Notes: generated by a model from the sequence alone, not told the origin. A stretch of DNA of 36,708 nt from Chloroflexota bacterium (GCA_019873665.1 JAIOAV010000034.1:1-36708); one strand, 5' to 3'. Shown: positions 8,380 through 17,390, counted from the first letter of the stretch. Program-made: numbers and translations.

Positions 8380-10579
8380 CTACGTCTTGTTGTACCACTG
8401 CCACGTGCGCATGGCTTGGTATGCATCCCAGCTGGCGTCGAAAAAGCCCTTCTTGCCGATCGTGGCGTTATACAGGTATGGACAGTTGCCGATCCGCTCG
8501 TTGATGGCCACCACGTAGCTGACCGCGCCGTAGGCAAAGCGGTGGCGATAGGTGCTGCTCACGACCCAGTCGATCAGCTTGTCCCGCGCTGCCTTGTCTT
8601 TAGGATTACTCTTAAAGTCGGCGAGGATTTTCTGCCCCTCCACCTGCCAGTCAAAGAGCTTGGTGTCCTTCGTACGCCGCAGCAGCGGGTTGGGATCCCC
8701 TTCCTTCTGTGGCAGCAGCCCAGAGCCGGTGTACTTCTCCAGATCTTCTGGTTGCCTGTAGCTCCCGCCGAAGATGGCGGCGCCCGTGCTGTACATTTCG
8801 AACTCGCCTGGGTTGATCAGGGTATTAAGGGCGACCTGTTCATCCATCGGGCTGAAGGTCACTTGGAAACCCATCTGGTTGAACTGCTCCGTCGCGTCCT
8901 CGCCCCAACGCACGCGGTTCCAGTCGTGCGCTGGCGCCACCATCAACCAGCCGATCGTCTGGCCAGCTTGCGGACCACCCGCAGGATACTCACGATAGCC
9001 ATCGCCGTTAGCGTCCTTGAGGCCCAGCTCGTCGAGCATCTTGAGCGCCGCTGCACGGTCAAACTTCTTCTCGTATTTGTCTTTGTACTCGCCGTAGTAG
9101 TAGAAGTACGGGCTGAATGGCGACTTCCAGGCCGGGCACACGGCGCACGTTTTTAAGCCCATGGAATCCGTATCAAGACCCAAGTGCAGAGCCTGCACGA
9201 ACTTCTCGTTCTGGAAGAGCGTGCGCAAGCCGTCCTTGGGGGTATCCAGGTTGATCATGAGTCCCTGGCCGTACCACGCCTTGGGGAAATCCCACTGTAG
9301 CAGACGGACGCCGGTCTGGCTCTCATAACGTTTGACAGTGGCGGCCTCTTGCGCCACAGCCTTGGTGAAATCGCCATCCAGCTCGCCAGAGATAAGGCCC
9401 ATCGCCACCTCTGACCCCGTCGTGGCCCTCTTGAAAACAAAGCGGTCGAAATATGGGAGCTGCTGCCCGGCAGGATCCACTTTCCAGTAGTAAGGGTTCC
9501 GCTCGCAGAAAAGCTTGTCGCCCACAATTCCCGAAGGGATCCACGGCATCAGCACGGGCGGCTTGTCCTTCGGGAACCGCGCGCCGTTCCACTGCTCCAT
9601 CGTCGCGTTCTTGTTCAGGCTGGGGTGAAGGGCCGCCATCTGGTGCTTGGGCAGTATGTAGAGGCCGTAGTAGGCGTTCTGGCTGAAGAACATAGCGAGC
9701 GATTCTGGATAAGGATTCTTGAAGGTGACCCTCAGGGTATAGTCATCCACTTTGGAAAAGACCGGGACGCCGCCGGCCCTGTAGTGATAGCCAGTTGCCT
9801 CGAATTGCGGCTTGCGGCTGGTCACCTGTGGGCTGATGATGGCATCGCTCATCGCTACGTCGTTCCAGGTGAACAGGATGTCGTCAACAGTGAATGGTTC
9901 CCCATCTGACCACCTGACTCCCTTACGCAGGTTGAAGGTGATCTCCTTGCCGTCCGCCGACCACGTCCAGCTCTCCCAGATTCGGCTCGATGGTGGTCGT
10001 CCCGCTCGCCCCGGGTTCTGTGTGTGTCTCATCAGCGCCGAACTGAGTCAGGCTTTCGTTCCAGATGTGGGTCGTGCGGCTGTACTCACCGGTGATCCAG
10101 AAATTGACCGGGATATCGAGGGTGGATTCGTGCGGCAACGTGCAGACGGCCGAGTACTTGCCAATATCTGGCGCGGTGTTATTGATGAATGGGGAGGCGG
10201 GTATCCGCTCCGTCAACGGCGGCAGTCTCCCTTGCTTGACCATGTTGGCCAGCATAGGCGCTTCGGTGAGCTTGAAGGTGGGTTTGGGCGTCGCAGTTGG
10301 CGGCAATGGTGTGGCGGTGGCGGGCACCGGCGTCGGTGTCACCATCTGGATCTTTTCCACGACGACGGTCTCCTTGACGACCTTCTCGACGGGCACCTGT
10401 TTTTCGACGACGACGGTGCTGACGACCTGCTTTTCGACGGGAACCTGCTTTTCCACGACGACAGTGACCGGTTTCTCGACGACTGCCGGTGTTGGCTGGG
10501 CGCAAGCGGAGAGCGCTGCCCCGATGGCTGTCAACACCGAACCCCTAAGGAACTTGCGTCGGGATATCCTATGAGACAT
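8380..10579 (-). pseudogene. Family 5 extracellular solute-binding lipoprotein, one frameshift
   Basis: This is the binding component of the Opp-type transporter. The N-terminal part starts at ATG 10579 (GGGGAG upstream) with a twin-arginine motif (SRRKFLRG) and a lipobox (LSAC), so the product would be exported by Tat and lipid-anchored. A Val/Glu/Lys-rich then Thr/Pro-rich spacer follows, of the kind common in Chloroflexota binding proteins. The first frame reads into IEPNLGE and then goes wrong. The second frame picks up at SWTWSADGKEITF and runs to the stop at 8380. The join lies at about 9972-9980 in a GAGA tract, where a 2-base loss (or 1-base gain) would explain it. Together the parts give a normal-length protein of roughly 730 aa. 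It is either a recent inactivation or an assembly/sequencing error. Confidence 0.88.
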
Positions 10580-10665
10580 GATTCTCCCCTTTCTTTGGCA
10601 ACTTGTACTGACCCGGAAAAAGATGATGGGCTGACCGTCGTTTTGTGTTGACCTGGCCACCTCCT

Positions 10666-10682
10666 TCCGGCGTTGCGCCGGA
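10666..10682. repeat. Perfect 7-bp hairpin in the leader of the transporter operon
   Basis: TCCGGCG (10666-10672) and CGCCGGA (10676-10682) flank a 3-base loop. An alternative outer pairing CCTTCCG (10663-10669) with CGGAAGG (10690-10696) is mutually exclusive with it. It lies in the roughly 190-base untranslated leader of the leftward operon and could affect mRNA stability or attenuation. No U-tract follows on the minus strand. Confidence 0.4.
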
Positions 10683-10771
10683 CTCTAGACGGAAGGAAGA
10701 ACGCTCACAAGCTGTCTTTCTGGCTGGCACACCTCCTCGCGGAAAGCAGCTATACCGACGCCTCTCCAAGA

Positions 10772-10800
10772 ATGAGAACACAGTTTGATCAGATTGTCAA
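10772..10800 (-). promoter_or_regulatory. Candidate promoter of the transporter-sialidase operon
   Basis: On the minus strand a perfect -35 TTGACA (10800-10795) is followed after 17 bases by TCTCAT (10777-10772, 4 of 6 matches to TATAAT). It faces away from the ROK promoter. The -35 box lies inside one arm of an inverted repeat. A weak -10 suggests activity may depend on regulation. Confidence 0.5.
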
Positions 10801-10837
10801 GATGATATTTCGAGCTCCTGAAGAATGTATTGACAAT
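10793..10837. promoter_or_regulatory. Candidate ROK operator: inverted repeat spanning both -35 boxes
   Basis: ATTGTCAA (10793-10800) and TTGACAAT (10830-10837) form a perfect 8-bp inverted repeat with 29 bases between. Each arm includes the -35 box of one of the two divergent promoters. A dimeric repressor contacting both arms would shut both operons, but the repeat also arises partly because both are consensus -35 elements. Confidence 0.4.
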
Positions 10838-10858
10838 ACCGCCCAATGCTGCTATAAT
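10830..10858 (+). promoter_or_regulatory. Consensus sigma-70 promoter for the ROK regulator operon
   Basis: TTGACA (10830-10835), a 17-base spacer and TATAAT (10853-10858) match the vegetative consensus exactly. The start codon of the ROK gene is 29 bases past the -10 box, with AGAAGGAG between. Such a strong promoter fits autorepression by the gene it drives. Confidence 0.85.
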
Positions 10859-10887
10859 AGTACGTAGAATGAAAGAAGGAGTCCCAC

Positions 10888-12087
10888 ATGCCCGGCATAA
10901 ACATCAAGCAAATGCGGGAGTCGAACATATCACTAGTGCTGGATATCGTCCGGCAGCGTTCGCCGATCTCGCGCCGCGAGATATCTCGCTTGACTCATCT
11001 CAGCCCCTCCACCGTCTCCAGTATTGTGGACAAGCTCATCGCCGCCGGCTTCATCACCGAGTCCCCAGCCTCGGCGGCCAAGGTCAGCAGGCGGCCGGTC
11101 TATCTTCGGTTGAACCCGCAGATGCACTTCCCCCTCGGCATCGAGATCGAGACCCATCAGTTGCTCGGGCTGGTGATGAACCTCTGCGGCGATATCCTTC
11201 ACCATGAGACGATTCCACTCCCGGAGACGGACTATCCAGGTGTACTGTGTCGGGTAGTGGAGTTGTATCAAAGGCTTGTACAGGAGATGCCAGGCGCTTC
11301 CATCCTTGGCGTGGGCATCGCCTCTCCAGGCTACGTTGATAGTCAAAAAGGAACGGTCGTATTCTCCTCCAACCTCGGCTGGCGCGACGTGCCGGTGTTG
11401 GATGTTGTCAGCAAACAGATTGACACCCCAGTGTTTGTGCAGAGCAACATTCAGGCTGTCGCCCTGGGTGAGCTGTGGTATGGCGCTGGCGTGGGGCGCG
11501 AAGACCTGATCTGTGTGCGCGTCGGCAGCGGCATCGGCGCTGGCATCATCATCGGGGGTGAGATCTATCGCGGGCCGCAGGATCGTGCGGGGCACTTTGG
11601 GCACATGATCATCGAACGGGGCGGCAGACGTTGTCGCTGCGGCAACCTGGGCTGTCTGGAGGCCTACGTCTCTACCAGCGCGCTCCTCCAGCAGGTGGAG
11701 CGGGGCCTGACCGCTAACGCCGATACGCAGGTGGTGCTACTCTCGACGAGCCGCAACGAAAAACTGGACGCCATCATCCAGGCGGGGAAAGAGGGCGACC
11801 GTTTCGTCCTCAACATCTTTGAGGAGATGGGCAACTACTTGGGCATCGGCCTCACTAACCTGGTCAACCTGCTTAACCCTGAACTGATCATCATCGCCGG
11901 GGGTATGGCCAAAGCTGGCGACCTCCTATTGGAGCCGCTCCGTCGCGCGCTAGCGCTGCATGCCTATCCTCCGCTGCCCGAGGTTACCACCACCAGGTTG
12001 GGGGAATATACGGTGGCTGTGGGCGCAGCCACAAGGGTTATCCAGCACGTGTTCGAGAATCCGATTCGCAGAGCTAACGGTGAGTAG
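10888..12087 (+). CDS. ROK-family transcriptional repressor (NagC/XylR type)
   Basis: This 399-aa regulator has an N-terminal winged helix-turn-helix (SRREISRLTHLSPSTVSSIV, about residues 29-48) and a C-terminal sugar-kinase-like ROK domain. The ROK zinc motif CRCGNLGCLE is intact (about residues 248-257). The ATP-phosphate motif and the catalytic Asp of ROK kinases are degenerate: the region before AVALGE reads QSNIQ and not xND. It is therefore predicted to sense a sugar or sugar phosphate without phosphorylating it. It heads the rightward catabolic operon and diverges from the transporter operon, the standard position for a local repressor that controls both arms and itself. The URO-D-family gene follows after 23 bases. 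Confidence 0.92.
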   Translation: MPGINIKQMRESNISLVLDIVRQRSPISRREISRLTHLSPSTVSSIVDKLIAAGFITESPASAAKVSRRPVYLRLNPQMHFPLGIEIETHQLLGLVMNLCGDILHHETIPLPETDYPGVLCRVVELYQRLVQEMPGASILGVGIASPGYVDSQKGTVVFSSNLGWRDVPVLDVVSKQIDTPVFVQSNIQAVALGELWYGAGVGREDLICVRVGSGIGAGIIIGGEIYRGPQDRAGHFGHMIIERGGRRCRCGNLGCLEAYVSTSALLQQVERGLTANADTQVVLLSTSRNEKLDAIIQAGKEGDRFVLNIFEEMGNYLGIGLTNLVNLLNPELIIIAGGMAKAGDLLLEPLRRALALHAYPPLPEVTTTRLGEYTVAVGAATRVIQHVFENPIRRANGE

Positions 12088-12110
12088 TCGCCAGAGAGGG
12101 GGCCGTCGTC

Positions 12111-13292
12111 ATGCCGCTCGTACGCGATGCTATGACACCTCGCGAGCGAGTGCTGGCCACGCTACGACGCCAGCCGGTTGATCGCATTCCCAGTTACGAG
12201 GAATTCTTCGACCTCGCTGCCGAGACCAAATTCGCGCCCCAGTACGCGGGGATGAAGTCGTATGGCACGATGCCCGCCACCAAGGAAGCCTCGCCTGAAG
12301 AGCGGATCGCGATGCTACGCTTTATGGATTGTGACATTGCCGAGGTGGCGTCTGCCCGCCTCCGCACCCACGTCCTCCGGCAGGACCAACACGAGATGAT
12401 CTTTGCATACGAAAACGGCGCCGTGTGGCGGCTGGACAAGGACACTTCTCAGACGACCGCGGTCTCTCTTCCGCTGAGCGAGAAACCGAGCCTCAGCACG
12501 GTCTCGCTCCCCGACCCGGATGACGCTTCCCGCTACCATGGTGTTCGTGAGCTCGCGACCTTCTGCCGTGAAAGGGGCTACTTCACCCTCGCCAAAGCCC
12601 ATGGCGTGTTTTCCGCCCTCTGGTATCTCTACCGCCCCTTTGAGCAGCTCTTGATGGATATGCTGGACGACCCACAGTATGTGTATGAACTCGTGGACCT
12701 CGTTGGGGATTATATCCTGCGCAGCGCGCGCCGTCTGCTGGAGGCAGGGGTAGACTGCATCCTCCTGAATGACGACATGGGAAGCAGCAGCGGTCTCCTC
12801 TTTTCCCCGCGGGCGTATGCCGAGTTCTTCCGTGGTTGGCATGCTCGGTTGGCTGACGTATGCCACGAGTATGGCGGGTATCTCCAGATCCATAGCCACG
12901 GCAACATCAACGGCATCCTGCCCCAATTGATGTCCACTGGCGTTGATATCCTGAACCCAGTGGGCCCCACCGATGGCATGGACCTGGAGCGATTATTGCG
13001 CACCTATGGTCAGCACACCACCTTCGCTGGAGGCATCGGCAAGCGGATCGGAGAGATGACGCGCGATGAGTTAGAGTGCCACTTGTCGGAGGTGATCGCA
13101 CTCGGCAAGCGATACGGCAGCTACATCTTTCGCTCTGAAGGGGGCATCCCGACCACCATGAGCGAGGACATGTTCCGCTTTTACATGGATTGCTCGCGGC
13201 GCTTGCGGCAGGTGAGCACTCCTGCTGCCTCATGGGAGCTGCCGGAAAGGGAAGACGAATGCGAAGCAATGGGGCCAAAAGGACCCTCTTAG
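12111..13292 (+). CDS. URO-D-family protein 1 (uroporphyrinogen decarboxylase fold)
   Basis: This 393-aa protein is a TIM barrel of the uroporphyrinogen decarboxylase superfamily. That superfamily includes heme-synthesis HemE and cobalamin-dependent methyltransferases such as MtaA/CmuA. The N-terminal signature TPRERVLATLRRQPVDRIP is typical of the methyltransferase-like and sugar-locus branch and is not HemE-like. A His/Gly motif (HSHGN, about residues 261-265) precedes VDILNPVGPTDGMD. Start ATG 12111 has GAGAGGGGG upstream; ATG 12132 is an alternative. The gene sits between a ROK repressor and sugar-type enzymes, so a role in heme synthesis is unlikely. Its reaction is unknown. The last 34 bases overlap the next, truncated gene in another frame. 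Confidence 0.82.
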   Translation: MPLVRDAMTPRERVLATLRRQPVDRIPSYEEFFDLAAETKFAPQYAGMKSYGTMPATKEASPEERIAMLRFMDCDIAEVASARLRTHVLRQDQHEMIFAYENGAVWRLDKDTSQTTAVSLPLSEKPSLSTVSLPDPDDASRYHGVRELATFCRERGYFTLAKAHGVFSALWYLYRPFEQLLMDMLDDPQYVYELVDLVGDYILRSARRLLEAGVDCILLNDDMGSSSGLLFSPRAYAEFFRGWHARLADVCHEYGGYLQIHSHGNINGILPQLMSTGVDILNPVGPTDGMDLERLLRTYGQHTTFAGGIGKRIGEMTRDELECHLSEVIALGKRYGSYIFRSEGGIPTTMSEDMFRFYMDCSRRLRQVSTPAASWELPEREDECEAMGPKGPS

Positions 13293-13441
13293 CGGGAGAT
13301 GTTGTCTTTGGGACGATGATCGATGAAGTGCGGACGCCGGCGATCTCGCAGATACTCGCCGCGGCTGGCTTGGATTTCATGTTTGGCGCCATGGAGCACG
13401 GCGCGCACGACCTCGCTGCGGCGGCGGATCTCATCCGCTGA
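13259..13441 (+). pseudogene. N-terminal fragment of an HpcH/HpaI-family aldolase
   Basis: The 60-residue frame matches the first part of 2-dehydro-3-deoxyglucarate / 4-hydroxy-2-oxovalerate-type aldolases: VFGTMIDEVRTPAISQILAAAGLDF, then the metal-site region MEHGAHDLAAAADLIR. Full-length members have about 250 residues, so roughly three quarters is missing. The stop follows immediately after DLIR, and the next gene begins 40 bases later, so this is a clean deletion and not a late frameshift. ATG 13259 has GGAAAGGGAAG upstream and overlaps the URO-D stop. The catalytic barrel is absent, so no activity is expected. It shows that the ancestral locus had an aldol-cleavage step for a 2-keto acid. 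Confidence 0.75.
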
Positions 13442-13480
13442 GTGAGCAGTAGAGTCGAGACATCGAGGAGAGAATCAGGG

Positions 13481-14374
13481 ATGAAGATTAGTTGTTGCTG
13501 GATGTATGCCATCGGCAAGTATGGGTTTCCGCCAACGGTGGCGCAGATGCTACACGCTATTCAGGAGATGGCCGATTTGGGATTCCGGTATATCGAGCTG
13601 GAGGGAGTCGGCTTCCAGAACCTGCGGGAGGTGGTTGACAACCGTGACGCGATCAAGCAGGCGGTGCAGCATGCAGGTGTGCAATTGGCCAACTTTGCAC
13701 CCCTCCTGCCGGAGATCATCTCCCTTGACGATACGTTGCGAGAACGCGCCGTGGCGCTGTTTGCGGAGGGGGTCGAGACCGCTGCCTACCTCGGATCGCC
13801 CTTTGTGTGGATAGACAGTTACTTTCCGCCGCTGGAGCTCGTGGGTGGCAAGCCGCTGACGACCGAGATGACCTTTGGCCAGCAATACCGCATGCGCATT
13901 CCGACCGGTTTTGAGTGGGCACGCTTCTGGGATCATTTCGTGGCCGCGGTCTCGCGCTGCAACCGGATCGCTAGAAAGTACGGCGTGCAACTTCTGGTGG
14001 AGCCCCGGGTGGGGGAGGTGACGCCGAACAGCGACGCTCTCCTGCGGCTTGTTGCGGCGGTGAACGACGACAACTTGGGCGTGATTCTGGACACCGCACA
14101 CCAGCACGCCCAGAAGGAACTGCTGCCGCTGGCGGTGGAGAAGCTAGGACGTTACATCCGCTATGTCCATATTGCCGACAATGACGGCCTGACGAACCGG
14201 CATCTCGAACCGGGCGCTGGCAACATTGACTGGGAGGCGGTCTTCCTGGCCCTGCAGAAACAAGGTTACGATAGCTACTACGCAATTGATCTGGAAAAGC
14301 TGCTCACCCTGGAAGCCAAGTTCCTGCACAGCAAGCGCTTCCTCGAAGAGTGGGCGAGTCGTCTCGGACTGTAA
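13481..14374 (+). CDS. Xylose isomerase-like TIM-barrel (sugar phosphate isomerase/epimerase family)
   Basis: This 297-aa protein of the AP-endonuclease-2/xylose isomerase-like superfamily usually acts as a metal-dependent sugar or sugar-acid isomerase or epimerase. Candidate metal ligands are Glu in VEPRVGE (about residue 173), Asp and His in ILDTAHQH (about 203-210), His in YVHIADND (about 228-236) and Glu near AIDLEK. The upstream GTG at 13442 is rejected in favour of ATG 13481, which has GAGGAGAG in front and begins the fold (MKISCCWMYAIG). It lies 39 bases after the truncated aldolase. It is likely one step in conversion of the imported sugar; the exact substrate cannot be read from sequence. 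Confidence 0.85.
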   Translation: MKISCCWMYAIGKYGFPPTVAQMLHAIQEMADLGFRYIELEGVGFQNLREVVDNRDAIKQAVQHAGVQLANFAPLLPEIISLDDTLRERAVALFAEGVETAAYLGSPFVWIDSYFPPLELVGGKPLTTEMTFGQQYRMRIPTGFEWARFWDHFVAAVSRCNRIARKYGVQLLVEPRVGEVTPNSDALLRLVAAVNDDNLGVILDTAHQHAQKELLPLAVEKLGRYIRYVHIADNDGLTNRHLEPGAGNIDWEAVFLALQKQGYDSYYAIDLEKLLTLEAKFLHSKRFLEEWASRLGL

Positions 14375-14398
14375 TGTCCGCAGCTGCGGAGGAGATGA

Positions 14399-15715
14399 GT
14401 GCCCGGAGTGGAGACAGATCGCACGGTTGAAATGGTCCTACGCACGGTTGCGGATCACTGTGACGATCTCGTCGCTCTGACGCAGAGTCTGCTGCGTTTT
14501 CCCAGTGTCAACCGGCCACCCAACGGTGACGAACGGGCGGTGCAGGAGTTTCTGGCGCACTCTCTCCGCGCCAGCGGCCTGTCGCCGGAGCTGTTTTGCC
14601 TCGACGACGTGATGGGTCTGGAAGCTCACCCTGCCTACCACGCCGGGGGGAGCGTCGAGATCCCCAGGGATTACCGTGATCGGCCGAACCTGAGCGCAGT
14701 GTGGAGAGGGCAGGGGGGCGGGCGATCCCTGATCATCACGGGCCACGTTGACGTAGTACCGCCAGGCGACCTGGAGCAGTGGCAGCACGATCCTTGGGGT
14801 GGCGAGATCGCCGATAACCGCATCTACGGGCGCGGTGCTATAGATGACAAAGGAGGCATTGCCGCGGCGCTGGTGGCGACGAGTTGTCTGCGCGAGCTGG
14901 GAATCCCGCTGCGCGGGGATCTGATTTTGCAGACGTTCGTAGACGAGGAGTATGGCGGAGGAAACGGAGCTCTCGCCCATGTGATACGTGGCCCGCGAGC
15001 CGACGCAGTTTTGATGCTCGAGCCGACAGACTTGGTCATCTGTCCGGCCACGTACGGTTGCCAGAGTATCCATATCGCGGTGCATGGCCGCGGCGCGCAT
15101 CCAATCGAACGCTGGAAGGGCGTGGACGCTATCGGCCTCGCCTTCGATGTCTACAACGCGGTGTTGAGACTGGAAGAGCAACGCTGCGAGCGGGTCCGGC
15201 GCTTGCCGTTCTTCCGCGATCTGCCCGTTTCCCTACCTCTCACGGTGCGTCGTTTCGAGGCGCGGACCATCGGCGGCGGTTCTGTGCCCGACCTGTGCGA
15301 ACTGCAGGTCTGGACCACGGTACTGCACGACGAGACCCAGGAGTCGCTGCTGGCTCAGCTCCAGGGTCATTTCGGGCAGGAATTGGCGGGATCGGTCTGG
15401 CTGCGGGAGCACCCACCCACAATCAGACCGATTGGGCGTTTCCTCGAAGGGACCTGGCTGCCGCCGGAACACGATCTGGTGCGAGCAGCCCAGTCAGCAC
15501 ATCGCCAGGCCTTCGGCACCGAGCCGCGCCTCAGCGTAGGGACCTCCGGGGACGGCTTCATCTATGCCAATTATGGGCATATGCCGCTGCTGGAGATGGG
15601 ACCAGGTCCCGTTCACCGCGCTCACGCGCCGGATGAATATGTTACGGTGAATGAGCTCGTGGCCGCAGCGCAGCTCATCGCTCTGGTCGCGATGGAGTGG
15701 TGCGGCATCGCTTGA
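14399..15715 (+). CDS. M20-family metallo-amidohydrolase (ArgE/DapE/peptidase type)
   Basis: This 438-aa di-zinc hydrolase has the full M20 set: GHVDVVPPGD (about residues 114-123), GRGAIDDKGG (143-152), DEEYGGGNG (about 182-190) with the catalytic Glu pair, the metal Asp/Glu region MLEPTD, and the late His in VHRAHAPDE (about 404-412). M20 enzymes remove acyl groups from amino acids or amino sugars or cleave small peptides. Within this operon a deacylation of an N-acylated sugar or glycoconjugate is plausible but unproven. The start is taken as GTG 14399 behind GGAGGAG; ATG 14432 is possible. It follows the TIM-barrel gene by 24 bases. No signal peptide is seen, so it is cytoplasmic. Confidence 0.88.
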   Translation: MPGVETDRTVEMVLRTVADHCDDLVALTQSLLRFPSVNRPPNGDERAVQEFLAHSLRASGLSPELFCLDDVMGLEAHPAYHAGGSVEIPRDYRDRPNLSAVWRGQGGGRSLIITGHVDVVPPGDLEQWQHDPWGGEIADNRIYGRGAIDDKGGIAAALVATSCLRELGIPLRGDLILQTFVDEEYGGGNGALAHVIRGPRADAVLMLEPTDLVICPATYGCQSIHIAVHGRGAHPIERWKGVDAIGLAFDVYNAVLRLEEQRCERVRRLPFFRDLPVSLPLTVRRFEARTIGGGSVPDLCELQVWTTVLHDETQESLLAQLQGHFGQELAGSVWLREHPPTIRPIGRFLEGTWLPPEHDLVRAAQSAHRQAFGTEPRLSVGTSGDGFIYANYGHMPLLEMGPGPVHRAHAPDEYVTVNELVAAAQLIALVAMEWCGIA

Positions 15716-15742
15716 GGGCTGAACGTACGAGGGGAGGATGGG

Positions 15743-16813
15743 ATGAACCTGCAACCGCAACGTTTCCTGCCGGTGGAAGTGGTCTTTCACCCGCATTGGT
15801 GGCACGAGAACTATGGCATCTGCTTTGACGAGAGCTTTTTCTTCAACCCAGAGGTGCGCGTGGAGCAGGAGCGCCGCATGCGCCAGGCCCTGCACGATCG
15901 GTTCGGCGACCTGGGGCTTGGAGAAAAGGATGCGCAGCCCCGGCCGGTGATCGGGCCGGTGCACAATGCGCTCGGTTTCGTCGTGCCCGCTATCCTCGGT
16001 TGCCAGATCGAGTTCGCGGACAATGCCTCGCCTCAGGTGATCGCCACCGACATGACCGATGAACAAATCCTCGCGCTAGAGGTCCCTGACATCACGCAGG
16101 CGAACCCGATGAAAGAGGCGATCGCCATGATGGATGCGCTGGAGCGCCGTTTTGGCTATCTGGAGGGTGATATCAACTGGGAGGGCGTACAGAATATTGC
16201 GCTGTATCTGCGCGGCAACCAACTCTTTGTGGACTACTATGAGAACCCGGCGCTGGCGCGGCGGTTACTGGATGTCGTGAAACGCACCTGCCTGGAAGTC
16301 GCCAGTTATGTACGCTCTCGTACCGGAACGACCTCCATTACCGTCAACCGTACCGTTGGCAGTGTGGATCCCCGTCTTAGCCTTCACTCCAACTGCTCCG
16401 TAACGATGATCTCCAATCAGATGTACGAGGAATTTCTGCTACCCCATGAGCAGGACCTGGCCAACCGTCTGCAACCCTACGGCATTCACCACTGTGGCAA
16501 CAACATGGAACATGTGTTGGAGGGATTCGCCAAAGTGAGAGGGTGCGACTTTTTCGATGTCGGCTGGGGTTCTGATGTGGCGCGCTGCCGCCAGGCGTTG
16601 CCCGAGGCGTGGTTCAACCTGCGGCTCAGTCCGGTCAAGCTGCAGGAGTGTTCTGCTGCCGAGGTGCGGGCGGATGTGGAGGATCTGCTGCTGGCAAGCG
16701 GGCCGCTGCAGCAGGCAAGTGTTTGCTGCATCAACATAGACTCTGGCACACCGGATGATAACATCCACGCCATCTATGAGACGGTCGAACGATATCGACG
16801 TTATGGTGCCTAG
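15743..16813 (+). CDS. URO-D-family protein 2
   Basis: This 356-aa member of the uroporphyrinogen decarboxylase superfamily is only distantly like URO-D protein 1 of the same operon. A HHCGNN motif near residues 249-254 resembles the zinc-site region (H-x-C) of MtaA/CmuA-type methylcobamide methyltransferases. The N-terminus is unusually aromatic (HPHWWHENYG, ESFFF). ATG 15743 follows GGGGAGG closely. No corrinoid protein or other methyltransferase partner is encoded in the window, so a methyl-transfer role is only one option. Such proteins are often seen in carbohydrate loci without a known reaction. It lies 27 bases after the M20 gene. Confidence 0.82.
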   Translation: MNLQPQRFLPVEVVFHPHWWHENYGICFDESFFFNPEVRVEQERRMRQALHDRFGDLGLGEKDAQPRPVIGPVHNALGFVVPAILGCQIEFADNASPQVIATDMTDEQILALEVPDITQANPMKEAIAMMDALERRFGYLEGDINWEGVQNIALYLRGNQLFVDYYENPALARRLLDVVKRTCLEVASYVRSRTGTTSITVNRTVGSVDPRLSLHSNCSVTMISNQMYEEFLLPHEQDLANRLQPYGIHHCGNNMEHVLEGFAKVRGCDFFDVGWGSDVARCRQALPEAWFNLRLSPVKLQECSAAEVRADVEDLLLASGPLQQASVCCINIDSGTPDDNIHAIYETVERYRRYGA

Positions 16814-16871
16814 AGCGAGACATGCCTTGCGGTTTCATCACGAACGAATCGGCTACAGACGGAGGTGGGCC

Positions 16872-17390
16872 TTGAGAATCGCCGCTGGCAGTGACAGTGT
16901 GCCGCATCTGAGTCAAGAGATCCTGCGCTATCTCGAGGAGAAAGGGATCGAGACAGTACGCTGCGGTGCACTCGCGGGTAAGACATCGGACTATGTGGAT
17001 GCAGCACAAGAGGTGACCGATCTGGTGGCCAGTGGGGCGTGCGAGCAGGGGCTGCTCTTCTGTAACACCGGGACCGGCGTCTCGATTGTCGCCAACAAGG
17101 TTCCCGGTGTGCGTGCCGCGCTCTGCCAGGATGCGTATGCGGCGCGCATCGCCCGGTTGGCGAACAACGCCAATGTGTTGGTGTTGAGCATTCGTCTGAC
17201 GGGTGAGCCGCTGGCTAAGGAGATCGTCGATACCTGGTTGGAGACGGCCCCCTCCACCGAGCCGCGGCGCGTTCGCTTCCACCGCAAGACGGAGCAGATT
17301 GACCGGCAGTACCGCAAATCGGAATGCGATTCGGTAGCGTCCAAGAGAGGCGGGGCGTGTGGGCAGAGAGATACGCCAAAGGAGGAGTGA
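16872..17390 (+). CDS. RpiB/LacAB-type sugar phosphate isomerase-like protein
   Basis: This 172-aa protein belongs to the RpiB/LacAB family, which isomerises aldose and ketose phosphates in the cytoplasm. The N-terminal RIAAGSDS resembles the start of RpiB. The catalytic-Cys loop is present as CNTGTGVSIVANK, and ALCQDAYAARIARLANNANVLVLSIR matches the second conserved block. The start is TTG 16872 behind an excellent GGAGGTGG; the longer frame from 16755 lies inside the preceding gene and is rejected. The C-terminus has about 20 extra basic residues compared with the roughly 150-aa family. It supports a pathway through a phosphorylated sugar. The stop codon overlaps a downstream ATG (ATGA). 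Confidence 0.85.
   Translation: MRIAAGSDSVPHLSQEILRYLEEKGIETVRCGALAGKTSDYVDAAQEVTDLVASGACEQGLLFCNTGTGVSIVANKVPGVRAALCQDAYAARIARLANNANVLVLSIRLTGEPLAKEIVDTWLETAPSTEPRRVRFHRKTEQIDRQYRKSECDSVASKRGGACGQRDTPKEE

Noticed and set aside
10282-10560. Repetitive coding in the binding-protein linker as a DNA repeat or CRISPR-like array
   Set aside because: The repetition is of Val/Glu/Lys codons in a spacer of a lipoprotein and has no spacer-repeat structure.
12111-13292. HemE (heme biosynthesis) assignment
   Set aside because: Sequence signature and operon context match the methyltransferase-like or sugar-locus branch of the superfamily.
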